Positions 8,152 to 17,940 of a stretch of 53,061 nucleotides of DNA are shown here, in pieces (the first letter of the stretch is position 1; the number at the start of each line of letters is the position of its first letter). The notes beneath the pieces are model-generated. The model worked only from the letters and a program-made list of their open reading frames with translations, was not told the origin of the DNA and ran no database searches. The DNA comes from Clostridia bacterium UC5.1-2E3. Its GTDB lineage: Bacteria; Bacillota; Clostridia; Lachnospirales; Lachnospiraceae. The stretch covers positions 1-53,061 of the forward strand of contig BBZO01000025.1 of the NCBI GenBank assembly GCA_001304875.1. Direction: 5' to 3'. Position numbers and translations under genes: made by a program.

Positions 8152-9492
8152 TCACCTGGCTCTTAAATTTACGTGATATTCTAACTCTTTATACTCCTCG
8201 CGGCTCTGGCGTCTCACCTTCACCGTGATCTCCTGGCCGCTCTCCAGATTTTCAAGCTGCGTCTGCAGTTCCTTGGAGGTGCGCACTGCGCTGCCGTCGA
8301 TGGCGGTAATGATATCGCCGTTCTGTATGCCCGCCTCGTAGGCCGGTCCTCCCGCCACCGCGTCGGCCACATAGATGCCAGCAGGCATTCCCTGCCCGAT
8401 CATGCCGCGCTCACTTCCTGGCCGCGCACGCCGAAATAAGCGATGCTCCTGCCGTTGGTCAGCCGCTCCAGCTGGGGCTTGTAATCAGAAATACTGTAGA
8501 TGGCCGTCATATCCTGCTGTTCTCATTTTTGAAATCGTCGGTCACCCAGCCGATCATCTTCCCCTCCAGGTCGATGATAAATGTGCCCACACTGGCATTT
8601 CCGGCCATATCCGTGTAGAACACGCGGGTATTTCCGTCCGTCGTCTGCACATTTTTCGCCACATAGGAAATGTTTCCGTAATTAGTAGAGTGCACGATGC
8701 CCGCCGGGCTTCCCACAGCTAGCACCAGGTCGCTCTGCTTCACGGAGTAGGAATTTCCCAGCTCCACCGGCTCTAAATCGTTCACTTTCTCCGCCGGCAG
8801 GCCGATGTCTCCACGGAAATCACCGCCACGCCCATAATCTGGTCCGTCTGCCGGATGATCCCCGGCGCGCTGTCCCCGCTGTTAAACACTACCTCAATGG
8901 CTTCATTGTCAGAAACCGATGCCAGGCTGGTGAAAATGAGAATCTCCCGCGGCGTCTTGGCGATGATAATGCCCGCCGCCTGGTCCGTATTCTCCACGGC
9001 GTTGCCGAACCAGTCCATCCGCTGCTTCTCGGAGTGGACGGTGACAATCTTCTCGTCCGCCCTTCTCGCCAGATCGCGCAGAGCTCCATACATGGACGCC
9101 ATGTCCTCCGCGCTGAAGGAGTGCTCCGCGATGGCCTTCGCCACCTGCTCCTCCACCCACTTCTCATCCTGAAGCACGCTCTCCGTGCCCGCGGGCTCCG
9201 TGCTCTCCTCGGTGGAGGGCTCCAGTTCGTCCCGCGTGAAGCTGATCGGGGTCGTCTCATCGGGCGTCTCCTGCCCCGTGAGTCTGGATGCCGCGCCCTT
9301 CGCGAGCACAAAGCTCACCCCCGCTACCGCGCCGCAGATGGCCGCAAGAATCAGAAGCACCGCCAGCCGCGCCGCCAGCCGGCGCCTGGGCAGAGGGGGC
9401 TTCACTATCTTTTCCCGCATAAAATTTCGTTTATCCGGAGGTTTCCTGTTCGTACCGTTCGTGTCTGGCATAGGCATTTCTCCTTTGAACAA
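8152..9492 (-). CDS. Membrane-anchored HtrA-like protein with degenerate catalytic triad and PDZ domain (three frameshifts)
   Basis: In order: a basic cytoplasmic N-terminus, one membrane segment near residues 38-64 (LAVLLILAAICGAVAGV), an acidic linker, a trypsin-like fold and a C-terminal PDZ domain (GPAYEAGIQNGDIITAIDG). Active HtrA has NHVV at the catalytic histidine; here it reads TSLAS. DLAVLK at the aspartate reads GVAVIS. GNSGGPL reads as the atypical GNASVGTF. So His and Asp are gone and the protein is probably a non-proteolytic binding or signalling homologue. Three one-base losses break the frame near 8797, 8520 and 8403 (for example GCGGGC read as GCGGC), but none falls in the three motif windows. 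It diverges from mutS2. Confidence 0.82.
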
Positions 9493-9573
9493 CTTATTAT
9501 CATTATACTTTTGTTTCGTGCATTATGCAAGAAGAAACCACTATCCATCCCCCGCAGAAATGTGGTATACTAT

Positions 9574-9660
9574 GAGCACTTAGTGAGGTTTTCCACGAAC
9601 TTAGTGCGAGTCATCCTGTGGATAATGTGAGCACTTAGTGAGGTATTCCACGAACTTAGT
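9574..9660 (+). repeat. 55-bp repeat, 1.6 copies, upstream of mutS2
   Basis: One full unit (9574-9628) and a 32-bp partial second (9629-9660), both opening with gagcacttagtgagg and containing ttccacgaacttag. The same unit with the same 55-bp period recurs on the minus strand at 29938-30202. Each unit carries the near-inverted pair gcacttagt/acttagtgc. The array ends about 20 bases before the mutS2 start. Confidence 0.85.
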
Positions 9661-9680
9661 TTTATGAAAGGCAAACGATT

Positions 9681-12087
9681 ATGAACCAGAAATCTCTGAG
9701 AACATTAGAATACTATAAAATCATCAGCCAGCTGACCGAGTACGCCTCATCCCAGCTGGGCAAGGAGCTGTGCCGGAACCTGGTTCCCTCGACCAGCCTG
9801 GCCGAGATCAGCCAGACTCTCCAGGAGACCACCGACGCGGTCACCCGCGTGCGGCAGAAGGGCAGCCCCTCTTTCGGCGGCATCCGCGATATCCGCGACT
9901 CCTTAAAACGGCTGGACGTGGGGAGCTCCCTGGGAATCGTGGAGCTTCTGGCAGTCAGCGCGCTTTTAACGGCTGCGGCCCGGGCGAAGAACTACGGCCG
10001 CAGGGAGGAGTCCGAACTCCCCGACGACTCGCTGGACGGAATGTTCCGCGCGCTGGAGCCTTAACGCCGGTCAACAATGAAATCAAGCGCTGCATCCTCT
10101 CCGAGGAGGAGGTGAGCGACGACGCCAGCCCGGGACTTCGCAAGGTGCGCCGGGCCATGAAGGCATCGGCGACAAGATCCACACACAGTTAAATTCCATT
10201 TTAAATTCCAGCCGGACCTACCTGCAGGATGCGGTCATCACCATGAGGGACGGGCGCTACTGCCTGCCGGTAAAGGCGGAGTACAAGAGCCAGTTTGCCG
10301 GCATGGTGCACGACCAGTCCTCCACCGGCTCCACGCTGTTCATCGAGCCCATGGCCATCATCCGTCTGAACAATGAGCTGCGCGAGCTGGAGATCCAGGA
10401 GCAGAAGGAGATCGAGATGATACTGGCCGACTTAAGCGCCCAGCTGGTCCCCTATTTAGAGGAGCTGGAGATCGACCTGCAGATTCTCACAAAGCTGGAC
10501 TTCATCTTCGCCAAGGCGGCCCTGTCGAAGCACTACAACTGCAGCTGCCCGCTGTTCAACGACAAGGGCTACATCAACATCAAGGACGGGCGTCACCCGC
10601 TGCTGGATCCGAAAAAGGTGGTTCCCATCAACATCTATCTGGGAAATGAGTTCGATCTTCTGATCGTCACCGGCCCCAACACGGGCGGAAAGACCGTGTC
10701 CTTAAAAACCGTGGGTCTCTTCACGCTCATGGGCCAGGCGGGGCTTCACATTCCGGCCTTCGACGGCTCCCAGCTGGCCGTGTTCGAGGACGTTTTCGCG
10801 GACATCGGCGATGAGCAGAGCATCGAGCAGAGCCTGAGTACGTTCTCGGCCCACATGACCAATATCGTCTCGATTTTAAACCAGGCGGACAGTCACTCCC
10901 TCTGCCTGTTTGACGAGCTGGGAGCCGGCACGGATCCCACCGAGGGCGCGGCGCTGGCCATTGCCATCTTAAGCTTCCTGCACAACATGAAATGCCGCAC
11001 CATGGCCACGACCCACTACAGTGAGCTGAAAGTGTTTGCCCTCTCCACCGAGGGCGTTGAAAATGCCTGCTGCGAGTTCGACGTGGAGACCCTGCGGCCC
11101 ACCTACCGCCTACTCATCGGCATCCCCGGAAAGAGCAACGCCTTCGCCATCTCGCGGAAACTGGGACTCCCGGACTACATCATCGACGATGCGCGGGGAC
11201 ATCTGGAGGCCAAGGACGAGACATTCGAGGACCTTCTGGCCAATCTGGAGACCAGCCGCGTGACCATTGAGAAGGAGCGGGCCGAGATCCAGGCGTACCG
11301 CCAGGAGATTTCCTCCTTGAAGGCGAAGCTGGAGCAGAAGCAGGAGCGTCTGGACGAGCGGCGCGAAAAGCTCATCCAGGACGCCAACGAGGAGGCCCGC
11401 CGGATCCTGCGCGAGGCCAAGGAAACCGCGGATCAGACCATCCGCTCCATCAACAAGATTGCCGACACCTCGGGCATCGGAAAGCAGCTGGAGGCGGAGC
11501 GTACGAAGCTCCGGGAGAAAATGAACTCCGTGGACGAGAAGCTGTCCTCCAAGGCGCAGAAGACGCCGAAGAAGGCCATTTCACCGAAGACGCTCAAGAT
11601 CGGCGACGGCGTCAGAGTTCTCACCATGAATTTAAACGGCACCGTCAGCACGCTCCCCAACGCTAAGGGCGACCTCTACGTGCAGATGGGGATTCTGCGC
11701 TCGCTGGTGAATATCAAAGATCTTGAACTTTTAGACGAGGCGTCCGTCACCGGGCCGGGACTGGAATCCGGCGGAAAGGGCGGCGGAAAATTTGGAGGGA
11801 AGAACACGGGAAGCGGCAAGATCAAGATGAGCAAGTCATTTTCCGTCTCCCCGGAGATCAATCTCATCGGCCTCACCGTGGACGAGGCCATCCCGCAGCT
11901 GGACAAATATTTAGACGACGCCTACCTGGCCCATTTGCCGCAGGTGCGGGTGGTTCACGGGCGCGGCACCGGCGCGCTGAAGGCCGGCGTGCACCGGCAT
12001 TTAAAGAAATTAAAATACGTGAAAGAATTTCGATTGGGTGAATTTGGCGAGGGCGACACGGGCGTCACCATCGTCACGTTCAAGTAA
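9681..12087 (+). CDS. mutS2: Endonuclease MutS2 (two frameshifts)
   Basis: A MutS-like ATPase with a nuclease tail, acting in recombination control and in rescue of collided ribosomes in Firmicutes. The N-terminal clamp region starts MNQKSLRTLEYYKIISQL. The ATPase has Walker A TGPNTGGKTVSLKT and Walker B LFDELGAGTDPTEG, then a long charged coiled coil (about 11200-11560) and a C-terminal Smr domain with VRVVHGRGTGALKAGV. Frame is lost near 10062 (CCC read as CC) and near 10160 (GGG read as GG). A two-component regulator follows after 21 bases, so they are probably cotranscribed. Confidence 0.93.
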
Positions 12088-12108
12088 GGACAGGAGGAGT
12101 ATAGACCT

Positions 12109-12818
12109 ATGGCAGAAAAACAGCGGATTTTAATTGTGGACGACGACGCGAACATTGCGGAGCTCATTTCGCTCTATCTGACAAAAGAATGCTTCGAGAC
12201 CCAGATCGTGGGGGACGGCGAGGAGGCGCTCAAGGCCTTCCCCGTCTTTAAGCCCAACCTGGTGCTTCTGGACCTGATGCTCCCCGGCATCGACGGCTAC
12301 CAGGTCTGCCGGGAGCTTCGTGCCTCCTCCAGGTGCCCATCATCATGCTCTCCGCCAAGGGAGAGATTTTCGACAAGGTGCTGGGGCTGGAGCTGGGGGC
12401 CGACGACTACATGATCAAGCCCTTCGATTCCAAGGAGCTTGTGGCCCGCGTGAAGGCGGTGCTGCGCCGCTACCAGGCCGCCCCCGCCGCTCCCGCGCCG
12501 GCAAGCGACCAGCAGGGCGAGTACGTGGAGTACCCGGATCTCATCGTGAATCTCACCAACTACTCGGTGATCTACAACGGCCACTCCATCGAGATGCCGC
12601 CGAAGGAGCTGGAGCTCCTCTACTTCCTCGCGTCCTCCCCCAACCAGGTGTTTACCAGAGAACAGCTCCTGGATCACATCTGGGGCTACGAATACCTGGG
12701 CGACACCCGGACCGTGGACGTGCACATCAAGCGGCTGCGCGAAAAGATCAAGGATCATGAGAAATGGGCGCTGTCTACGGTGTGGGGGATTGGGTATAAA
12801 TTTGAGGTGAAACGATAA
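12109..12818 (+). CDS. OmpR/PhoB-family response regulator (one frameshift)
   Basis: A receiver domain with the acidic pair in LIVDDDANIAEL, the phosphorylated aspartate in LVLLDLMLPGIDG, and the lysine in DDYMIKPF. A C-terminal winged helix follows (PKELELLYFLASSPNQVFTREQLLDHIWG). One C is missing near 12334 (TCCCAG read as TCCAG). The end is WGIGYKFEVKR. Its kinase partner would normally overlap directly: the right-hand copy of gaggtgaaacgat at 15029-15041 shows how the original stop (TGA) and the kinase ATG would have overlapped. An insertion of about 2.2 kb now separates them and supplies a TAA stop without shortening the regulator. Confidence 0.93.
12804..12816. repeat. Left copy of 13-bp duplication flanking the SIR2 insertion
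   Basis: gaggtgaaacgat here is identical to 15029-15041. The left copy holds the last codons of the response regulator (EVKR). It also lies 7-13 bases before the SIR2 start and could serve as its ribosome site. Confidence 0.85.
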
Positions 12819-12822
12819 AAGC

Positions 12823-14379
12823 ATGAGAATTGATGACATTGTAAATAAATTTGATACGACGCCGTTTTTATTCGTTGGTTCCGGAATATCAAGGAGATAT
12901 CTGAATCTCCCAGACTGGCGTGGTCTCCTGGAGCATTTTTCCCGAATTATCTCCAATGATGATTTTTCCTACAGCTTTTACGAGAACAGAGCACGCACAA
13001 TGGAGCATCCTTCTGGAATCATGCCCAAAATCGCAGAACTGATACAACAGGATTTTGACGCCAAATGGTTCTCCGATCCAGCCATCCGTACGGTAAAAGC
13101 TCCTATGCTGGACGCTATCAGGCATGGACTTTCTCCATTTAAAGCAGAGCTGGCTGCTTTTATTGAAGAGCAGTCCGTTCTCAATAATGATTATGCTGAA
13201 GAGATCAATAAGCTGTCCGAGATCTCTAAAAAAGCATCTCCGGCGTAATAACCACTAACTATGATTTCTTTTTGGAGAATCATTTTCACGGATACGCAAA
13301 ATACGTGGGGCAAAAAGAATTAATTTTTTCAAACGATTCAAGGAATTGCTGAAATTTACAAAATCCATGGTTCACTGGAAGTTCCCGACAGCATTGTCAT
13401 CAATGAGCAGGACTATTTGCAATTTCAAGAAAACAGTTCCTATCTGGCTGCAAAGCTGATGACTATTTTTATGGAATACCCGATCATTTTTCTGGGATAT
13501 TCCATCAGTGACAATAACATTTTAAGTATTATAAAATCAATCGTAAACTGTTTAGACCGGCCGCAGGTCGAACTGTTGGAGCATCGTTTTATATTTGTCG
13601 AATACGATCCAGGCATTACCGATATAAGAATTACGCCCTATACCATAATGATCGATGGCAAACCCTTAACTATGAGCAAAATCGTTTTAAAAGATTTTCT
13701 CCCCCTGTATTCAGCGCTGGAAAACAAGCGGGCGAAACTGCCCGTGCGAATCCTTCGGCACTTTAAGCAGGAGCTCTACAACTATACACTGACAAATGCT
13801 CCAACCGCCAGCTTAAGAGTCGCTGCGATTGATGATACCCGAATCAATGACGAGGATCTGGTGCTGGCGATCGGAAAGGTTTCCGAACTTGGTTTAAAGG
13901 GGCTGAGCGGAATTGACAGTAATGAGTGGTACAGAAATATCATTCTCGACAATTTAGAGTTTTCTTCCGATGAATTATTAGAGTATGCTTTCCCAAAGCT
14001 TATGAGACAAAACTCTGGAAGACTTCCCATACACAAATATCTGTCATCCGCGACAAAATCATTTCCCGAATGCCAGCGTTTGGCCAAGGAACAGACTTTT
14101 GACACAATTATCTCCAAAACCATCCGGAAAAACAGAAAATGTCTTGGAAACCTTTCATCCGTCAGACAAATATGGGAACAGGAGCAGAGATCTTTAGAAC
14201 GGGCCACCCGGTTGATCTCGCACTTGACAGAGGAACAGATCGATATATCCGAGTTAGAGGCTGTACTAAAACAGCTATTTGAAAACGATATAAATATCCT
14301 GCAAACCGTCGATGCCAATACCAGAACTAACATCAGACGCCTTATCATGATCTATGACTACTTAAAATGGGGCAGATAA
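12823..14379 (+). CDS. SIR2-like-domain protein, probable antiphage NADase (two frameshifts)
   Basis: The SIR2-type Rossmann motifs run in order: FLFVGSGISRRYLNLPDW at residues 14-31, then ISGVITTNYDFFLE, IAEIYKIHGS, and PIIFLGYSISDNNI. The region after about residue 270 is helical with no recognised motif. This is the layout of SIR2-domain defence proteins, which deplete NAD+ on phage infection; the C-terminal part usually senses infection. About 518 codons once frameshifts near 13232 and 13345 are repaired. It has lower GC than mutS2 and the kinase gene around it and sits inside an insertion between a regulator and its kinase. No partner gene is visible, so it would be a single-gene system. 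Substrate and trigger are unknown. Confidence 0.82.
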
Positions 14380-14567
14380 AGAAAGAAAAAGAGCTTCCCG
14401 CTCAAGCATTTGTAAACAAACACCGCACAGGAAACCCCTTTTACATGTTCGCACCTTAGCGTCTCAGCGTCTATAAATAGGCACCGGACCTTCCAGCACA
14501 TTATATTTTTACTTCATTACATCGCTTATTATACAGGATATTTCATTATTTGTAAATAGTCTATATC

Positions 14568-15024
14568 GCTTACAAAATGATTACAAAAATGAAAAAGTAA
14601 ATTCTACATTCACAAGCCGTAGTGGAATTTAGTCTTGCACAAGTGGAATTTAGTCTTTCATACGAAAGAACAATGATCCTTTCCTGCCTTGATTGCTCTG
14701 CACCAAAAGCCTGTTTCCCTGTCAAGGGCTTGCCATTAGGGGCTTGCCCCCTTGACAGGTGAAAATGGCATTTTGGTATCATCTCCAGAAAGCAGGAAAT
14801 TCCTACTACCTAACAGTGGAATTTACTCTTACATATGCTTGATATTTATATATAAAATGGTTGACACAAAATCAATGATTTCAATTAATTTTATCTCAAC
14901 ATTTGGTATATGGCTACCAGCCGCTATTGCAGAAATCTGATAAAATCTGCAATTTTTAAAGGGCAAGTAGAATTTACTCCTGCACTGGAATTTACTTTTT
15001 CAAGTCAGCTTACAAAATGATTAC
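14568..15024. mobile_element. MITE-like element with 15-bp inverted ends and 17-bp flanking direct repeats
   Basis: Identical gcttacaaaatgattac copies lie at 14568-14584 and 15008-15024. Just inside are inverted ends tgaaaaagtaaattc (14590-14604) and its complement (14988-15002). Five direct copies of a motif close to agtggaatttagtcttgca lie at 14621, 14642, 14815, 14966 and 14986, an arrangement like the multiple terminal repeats of IS21-type elements. A hairpin (14718-14728/14749-14759, cctgtcaaggg/cccttgacagg) sits between. No transposase frame is present, so it would be a non-autonomous remnant. The 17-bp flanks are longer than usual target duplications. DNA between the SIR2 stop and 14568 shows no gene. 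Confidence 0.6.
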
Positions 15025-15028
15025 TTGC

Positions 15029-15041
15029 GAGGTGAAACGAT
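15029..15041. repeat. Right copy of the 13-bp duplication; ribosome site of the kinase gene
   Basis: gaggtgaaacgat is identical to 12804-12816. Here gaggtg is the ribosome site and the final at begins the kinase ATG (15040). Confidence 0.85.
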
Positions 15042-16446
15042 GACCCACTCACTCTACTACAAATTCCTCTTAGGCTATCTGGCCTTCCTCTTCCTGGGCT
15101 TTCTCACCATCTCCACGGTCTCGTCGAAGATGGTGGAGCGATACCTGGTGGAGTCCAGCGCCCAGACGCTGTACGACGAGGCGAACCTGATCGCCTCCAG
15201 CTACAGCAGCATTTATAAGGGCACGAATCTGGATCTGAGCGCGGCCTACCCGCAGATGCAGGCGGTGGGCTCCTTTTTAGGCGCGCGCATCTGGGTCGTG
15301 GACGACAGCGGCTCCATCGTGCTGGACAGCGACGGCTCCGCACACACCGGGACCGTGATCGAAGACTTCGATCCCGTGGGCGACGGCAACGAATCCTACT
15401 CCGTGGGACGGTACTACGGCCTGTTTAATAGCGACGTGCTTTCGGTCTCCGCCCCCATCACGGGAAATTTCAACACCTACGGATACGTGGTCATCCATCT
15501 GCCCATGACCGAGGTGGAGGACGGGAAAAATGAGATCCTGCTGCTTATCTACTTGAGCGGCGCATTCATTTTCCTCCTGTCGCTGATCATCCTTCTGATC
15601 TTCACGAAGACGGTCTATTTCCCGCTCAAGAAGATCACCTACGGCGCCAACGAGTACGCCGACGGAAATTTAAAATACAACATCGATCTCAAAACCTCCG
15701 ATGAGATGGGCTATCTGGCCGCCACCCTGGACTACATGTCCGACGAGCTGGAAAAGATGGAGGAGTACCAGCGGCGCTTCATCGCCAACGTCTCCCACGA
15801 TTTCCGCTCCCCCCTCACATCCATTAAAGGATATGTGGAGGCCATCATCGACGGAACCGTCCCCCGCGAGCTGGAGGCCAAATACTTAAACATCGTTATC
15901 TCCGAGACCGAACGGCTCAACAAGCTGACCGAGGGAATGCTGACCTTAAATTCCTTAGACAGCAAAGGCTATCTCTCGCGGAGTAATTTCGACATCAACC
16001 GGGTGATCAAGGACACGGCGGCCTCCTTCGAGGGAACCTGCAACGCAAAGGATATCATCATCGACCTGACCTTCTCCGACACCACGCAGATGGTCTATGC
16101 CGATCTGGGAAAAATCCAGCAGGTGCTCTACAACCTCATCGACAACGCCATCAAGTTCAGCCCCAACAACTCCGTCATCTACATACACACGGGCACAAAA
16201 TACGAGAAGGTGTTTGTCTCCGTGAAGGACAACGGCATCGGGATTCCAAAGGCGGATATCATGAAGATCTGGGACCGGTTTTACAAAACGGATCTGTCGC
16301 GGGGAAAAGATAAGAAAGGAACCGGACTGGGACTGGCCATCGTGAAGGAGATCATCCAGGCCCACGGCGAGAATATCGATGTGATCAGTACGGTGGATGT
16401 GGGGACGGAATTTCGTTTCAGCCTGCCAAAGTCGACGAATCTGTAA
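15040..16446 (+). CDS. Sensor histidine kinase (partner of the 12109-12818 regulator)
   Basis: An intact membrane kinase. The start is ATG at 15040 (MTHSLYYKFLLGYLAF), behind gaggtg; a longer frame from 15025 would begin inside the 17-bp repeat. Membrane segment 1 is about residues 8-28, an extracellular domain of about 120 residues follows, and segment 2 contains LLLIYLSGAFIFLLSL. Then come HAMP, HisKA with the phospho-histidine in FIANVSHDFRSPLTSIKG, and the ATPase boxes DNAIKFSP, DNGIGIP and GTGLGLAIVKEI. Its regulator lies on the far side of the SIR2 insertion, so its transcription may now depend on read-through of the insert or on a promoter within it. The signal is unknown. Confidence 0.93.
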   Translation: MTHSLYYKFLLGYLAFLFLGFLTISTVSSKMVERYLVESSAQTLYDEANLIASSYSSIYKGTNLDLSAAYPQMQAVGSFLGARIWVVDDSGSIVLDSDGSAHTGTVIEDFDPVGDGNESYSVGRYYGLFNSDVLSVSAPITGNFNTYGYVVIHLPMTEVEDGKNEILLLIYLSGAFIFLLSLIILLIFTKTVYFPLKKITYGANEYADGNLKYNIDLKTSDEMGYLAATLDYMSDELEKMEEYQRRFIANVSHDFRSPLTSIKGYVEAIIDGTVPRELEAKYLNIVISETERLNKLTEGMLTLNSLDSKGYLSRSNFDINRVIKDTAASFEGTCNAKDIIIDLTFSDTTQMVYADLGKIQQVLYNLIDNAIKFSPNNSVIYIHTGTKYEKVFVSVKDNGIGIPKADIMKIWDRFYKTDLSRGKDKKGTGLGLAIVKEIIQAHGENIDVISTVDVGTEFRFSLPKSTNL

Positions 16447-16542
16447 TTTGTGTATAGCAGAAACATCTGACGATGCAGGCTGCGGATTTCACAATCACTA
16501 TACAAACATCCGGCAATGGATAAACAGATAGGGGGATGTAAC

Positions 16543-17781
16543 ATGAAAATCGGTGAATTTGCAAAGCAGTTCGGAGTTCCCAAAGATACCGTCCGCTTTT
16601 ATATCAAAAACAACCTGCTTATCCCGAATGACCAGGGAGCTCAGTACGAGTTTACGGACCGGGAAGTCCAGGCGATGCAGACGATTTTGAAAATGAAGGC
16701 CCAGCGTTTTACCCTGGAAGAAATCGGACGATACTTAATGCTGCGCCGTGTCAGTGTTATGGTGGAGCCGGAGAGCTTAAAACTGGCCTCCGATTTACTG
16801 ACAGGCAAACGGCAGGCCTTGCAAAAGGAAATAGAAGAACTGAACGACATCTGCAAAAGCATCGACGCCGATTTGCTGAGTCTGTCCAACATCTCTGACG
16901 CGCCCCGAAAGAAAACAGGCGTACCCCTAAAGGCGTTTTCGCTTCTCGTCTGTCCCCGGTGCGGCGCCCCGCTTCAAATGGGCGGCGCAGCTTTAGACCA
17001 GCGTTATATCTACTCCGGTGAGCTCCTGTGCGACTGCGGCTTTCAGATTTTGATTGAGAACGGGATTGTCAAGACCGGAAATTTATACACAACCCCATAC
17101 GACCGGCCGGATCTGCAGCGCGGCTTTTACCAGAAAATCAGCCGGGAATTTTCTGCTTATACGCAGAGGAGCACCAACTATCTGATCCATGCGCTGTCGG
17201 GTATGGATCTGAAGGATAAAGTAGTCTTTGAGGGGCACTGCAATGGGTTCTGTTTTATTTATAACCATTTAAAAAAACTGGAACCGGGAGCTATTTATAT
17301 TCTAACCGATAAATACCCCGAAATGATGGAAATGTATAAAGCCAACATTGAGAGAATGGGCCTGGACCTGGATATTCTTTATATTGCGGATAATTCCACT
17401 CATCTGCCTTTGCGCCCTCAATGCATCGATGTAATGATTGACTTTCTGACCTCCAACGAACATAGCCTTTATTTTAAAACGCCGTACAGCCAGGATATTA
17501 AACCTTTTTTGAAACCTGGAGCCAGCATTATGGGGCAAAATCTGAGCTATCCCGAAAACTCAGCCACCATTCGGGCTTTACGGAAAAAATATCCAGAAGG
17601 CGACTGCAGCGCATATTTGTTCCGATGCTGGAACGCAGACTACAAGCGGATGGGGGTGCAGGTCGAAGCAAAGCTTTTAGGCACCGTTAAAACCACCGAA
17701 AAAAGCTATTTCTTTGAGTGTCATAAAGACGGGGAAGAATTATGTGTAAGGTATTTTACAGGGAAATATCTTCCTGCATAG
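16543..17781 (+). CDS. MerR-type regulator fused to zinc-ribbon-like and methyltransferase-like domains
   Basis: Residues about 1-70 are a MerR helix-turn-helix (MKIGEFAKQFGVPKDTVRFY), followed by a short helical linker. Near residue 130 a CPRCG...CDCG pair could bind one zinc. The last 230 residues resemble a Rossmann methyltransferase fold (KVVFEGHCNGFCFIYNHL, then IYILTDKYPEMMEMY), although the glycine-rich SAM loop is not classical. It may therefore be a ligand sensor rather than an enzyme. The ATG at 16543 is chosen because agggggat precedes it; an upstream in-frame ATG at 16516 has no such site. It lies before a terminator and a dyad-bearing promoter, so it probably controls the transporter operon that follows. 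Confidence 0.78.
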   Translation: MKIGEFAKQFGVPKDTVRFYIKNNLLIPNDQGAQYEFTDREVQAMQTILKMKAQRFTLEEIGRYLMLRRVSVMVEPESLKLASDLLTGKRQALQKEIEELNDICKSIDADLLSLSNISDAPRKKTGVPLKAFSLLVCPRCGAPLQMGGAALDQRYIYSGELLCDCGFQILIENGIVKTGNLYTTPYDRPDLQRGFYQKISREFSAYTQRSTNYLIHALSGMDLKDKVVFEGHCNGFCFIYNHLKKLEPGAIYILTDKYPEMMEMYKANIERMGLDLDILYIADNSTHLPLRPQCIDVMIDFLTSNEHSLYFKTPYSQDIKPFLKPGASIMGQNLSYPENSATIRALRKKYPEGDCSAYLFRCWNADYKRMGVQVEAKLLGTVKTTEKSYFFECHKDGEELCVRYFTGKYLPA

Positions 17782-17798
17782 TGTGCAGACAAAGTCTG

Positions 17799-17828
17799 AA
17801 AACGTGGACACAGTGTCCACGTTTTTTT
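17799..17828 (+). terminator. Intrinsic terminator of the MerR-type gene
   Basis: A 12-bp perfect stem aaaacgtggaca/tgtccacgtttt (17799-17810/17814-17825) with a 3-base loop and a run of seven T. Confidence 0.93.
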
Positions 17829-17850
17829 CATTTTCAACCGAAAATAAGGA

Positions 17851-17890
17851 TTGACGTGGATTGAAATCTATATGTTATCTTGATTTCAAT
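17851..17890 (+). promoter_or_regulatory. Promoter with dyad, candidate operator for the MerR-type regulator
   Basis: TTGACG (17851-17856), 19 bases, TATCTT (17876-17881). The long 19-base spacer is typical of MerR-controlled promoters. A perfect dyad attgaaatc/gatttcaat (17860-17868/17882-17890) overlaps spacer and -10. It sits about 50 bases before the transporter gene. Confidence 0.6.
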
Positions 17891-17940
17891 GAGATATTTG
17901 CCGGCAGAATCTTTATAAAATTAAAAAAGGAGGCACTATA

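Noticed and set aside
9681..12087. Programmed frameshifting or recoding as an explanation of broken genes
   Set aside because: The breaks lie at different places in many unrelated genes, without slippery heptamers, and follow a lost-base pattern in short G/C runs.
13782..14348. Minus-strand frame of 188 codons opposite the SIR2 gene
   Set aside because: The plus strand has clear SIR2 motifs; the minus frame is Ser-rich without any domain.
14570..14782. Minus-strand frame of 70 codons in the MITE-like region
   Set aside because: It crosses an inverted end, internal repeats and the central hairpin; no transposase motif is visible.
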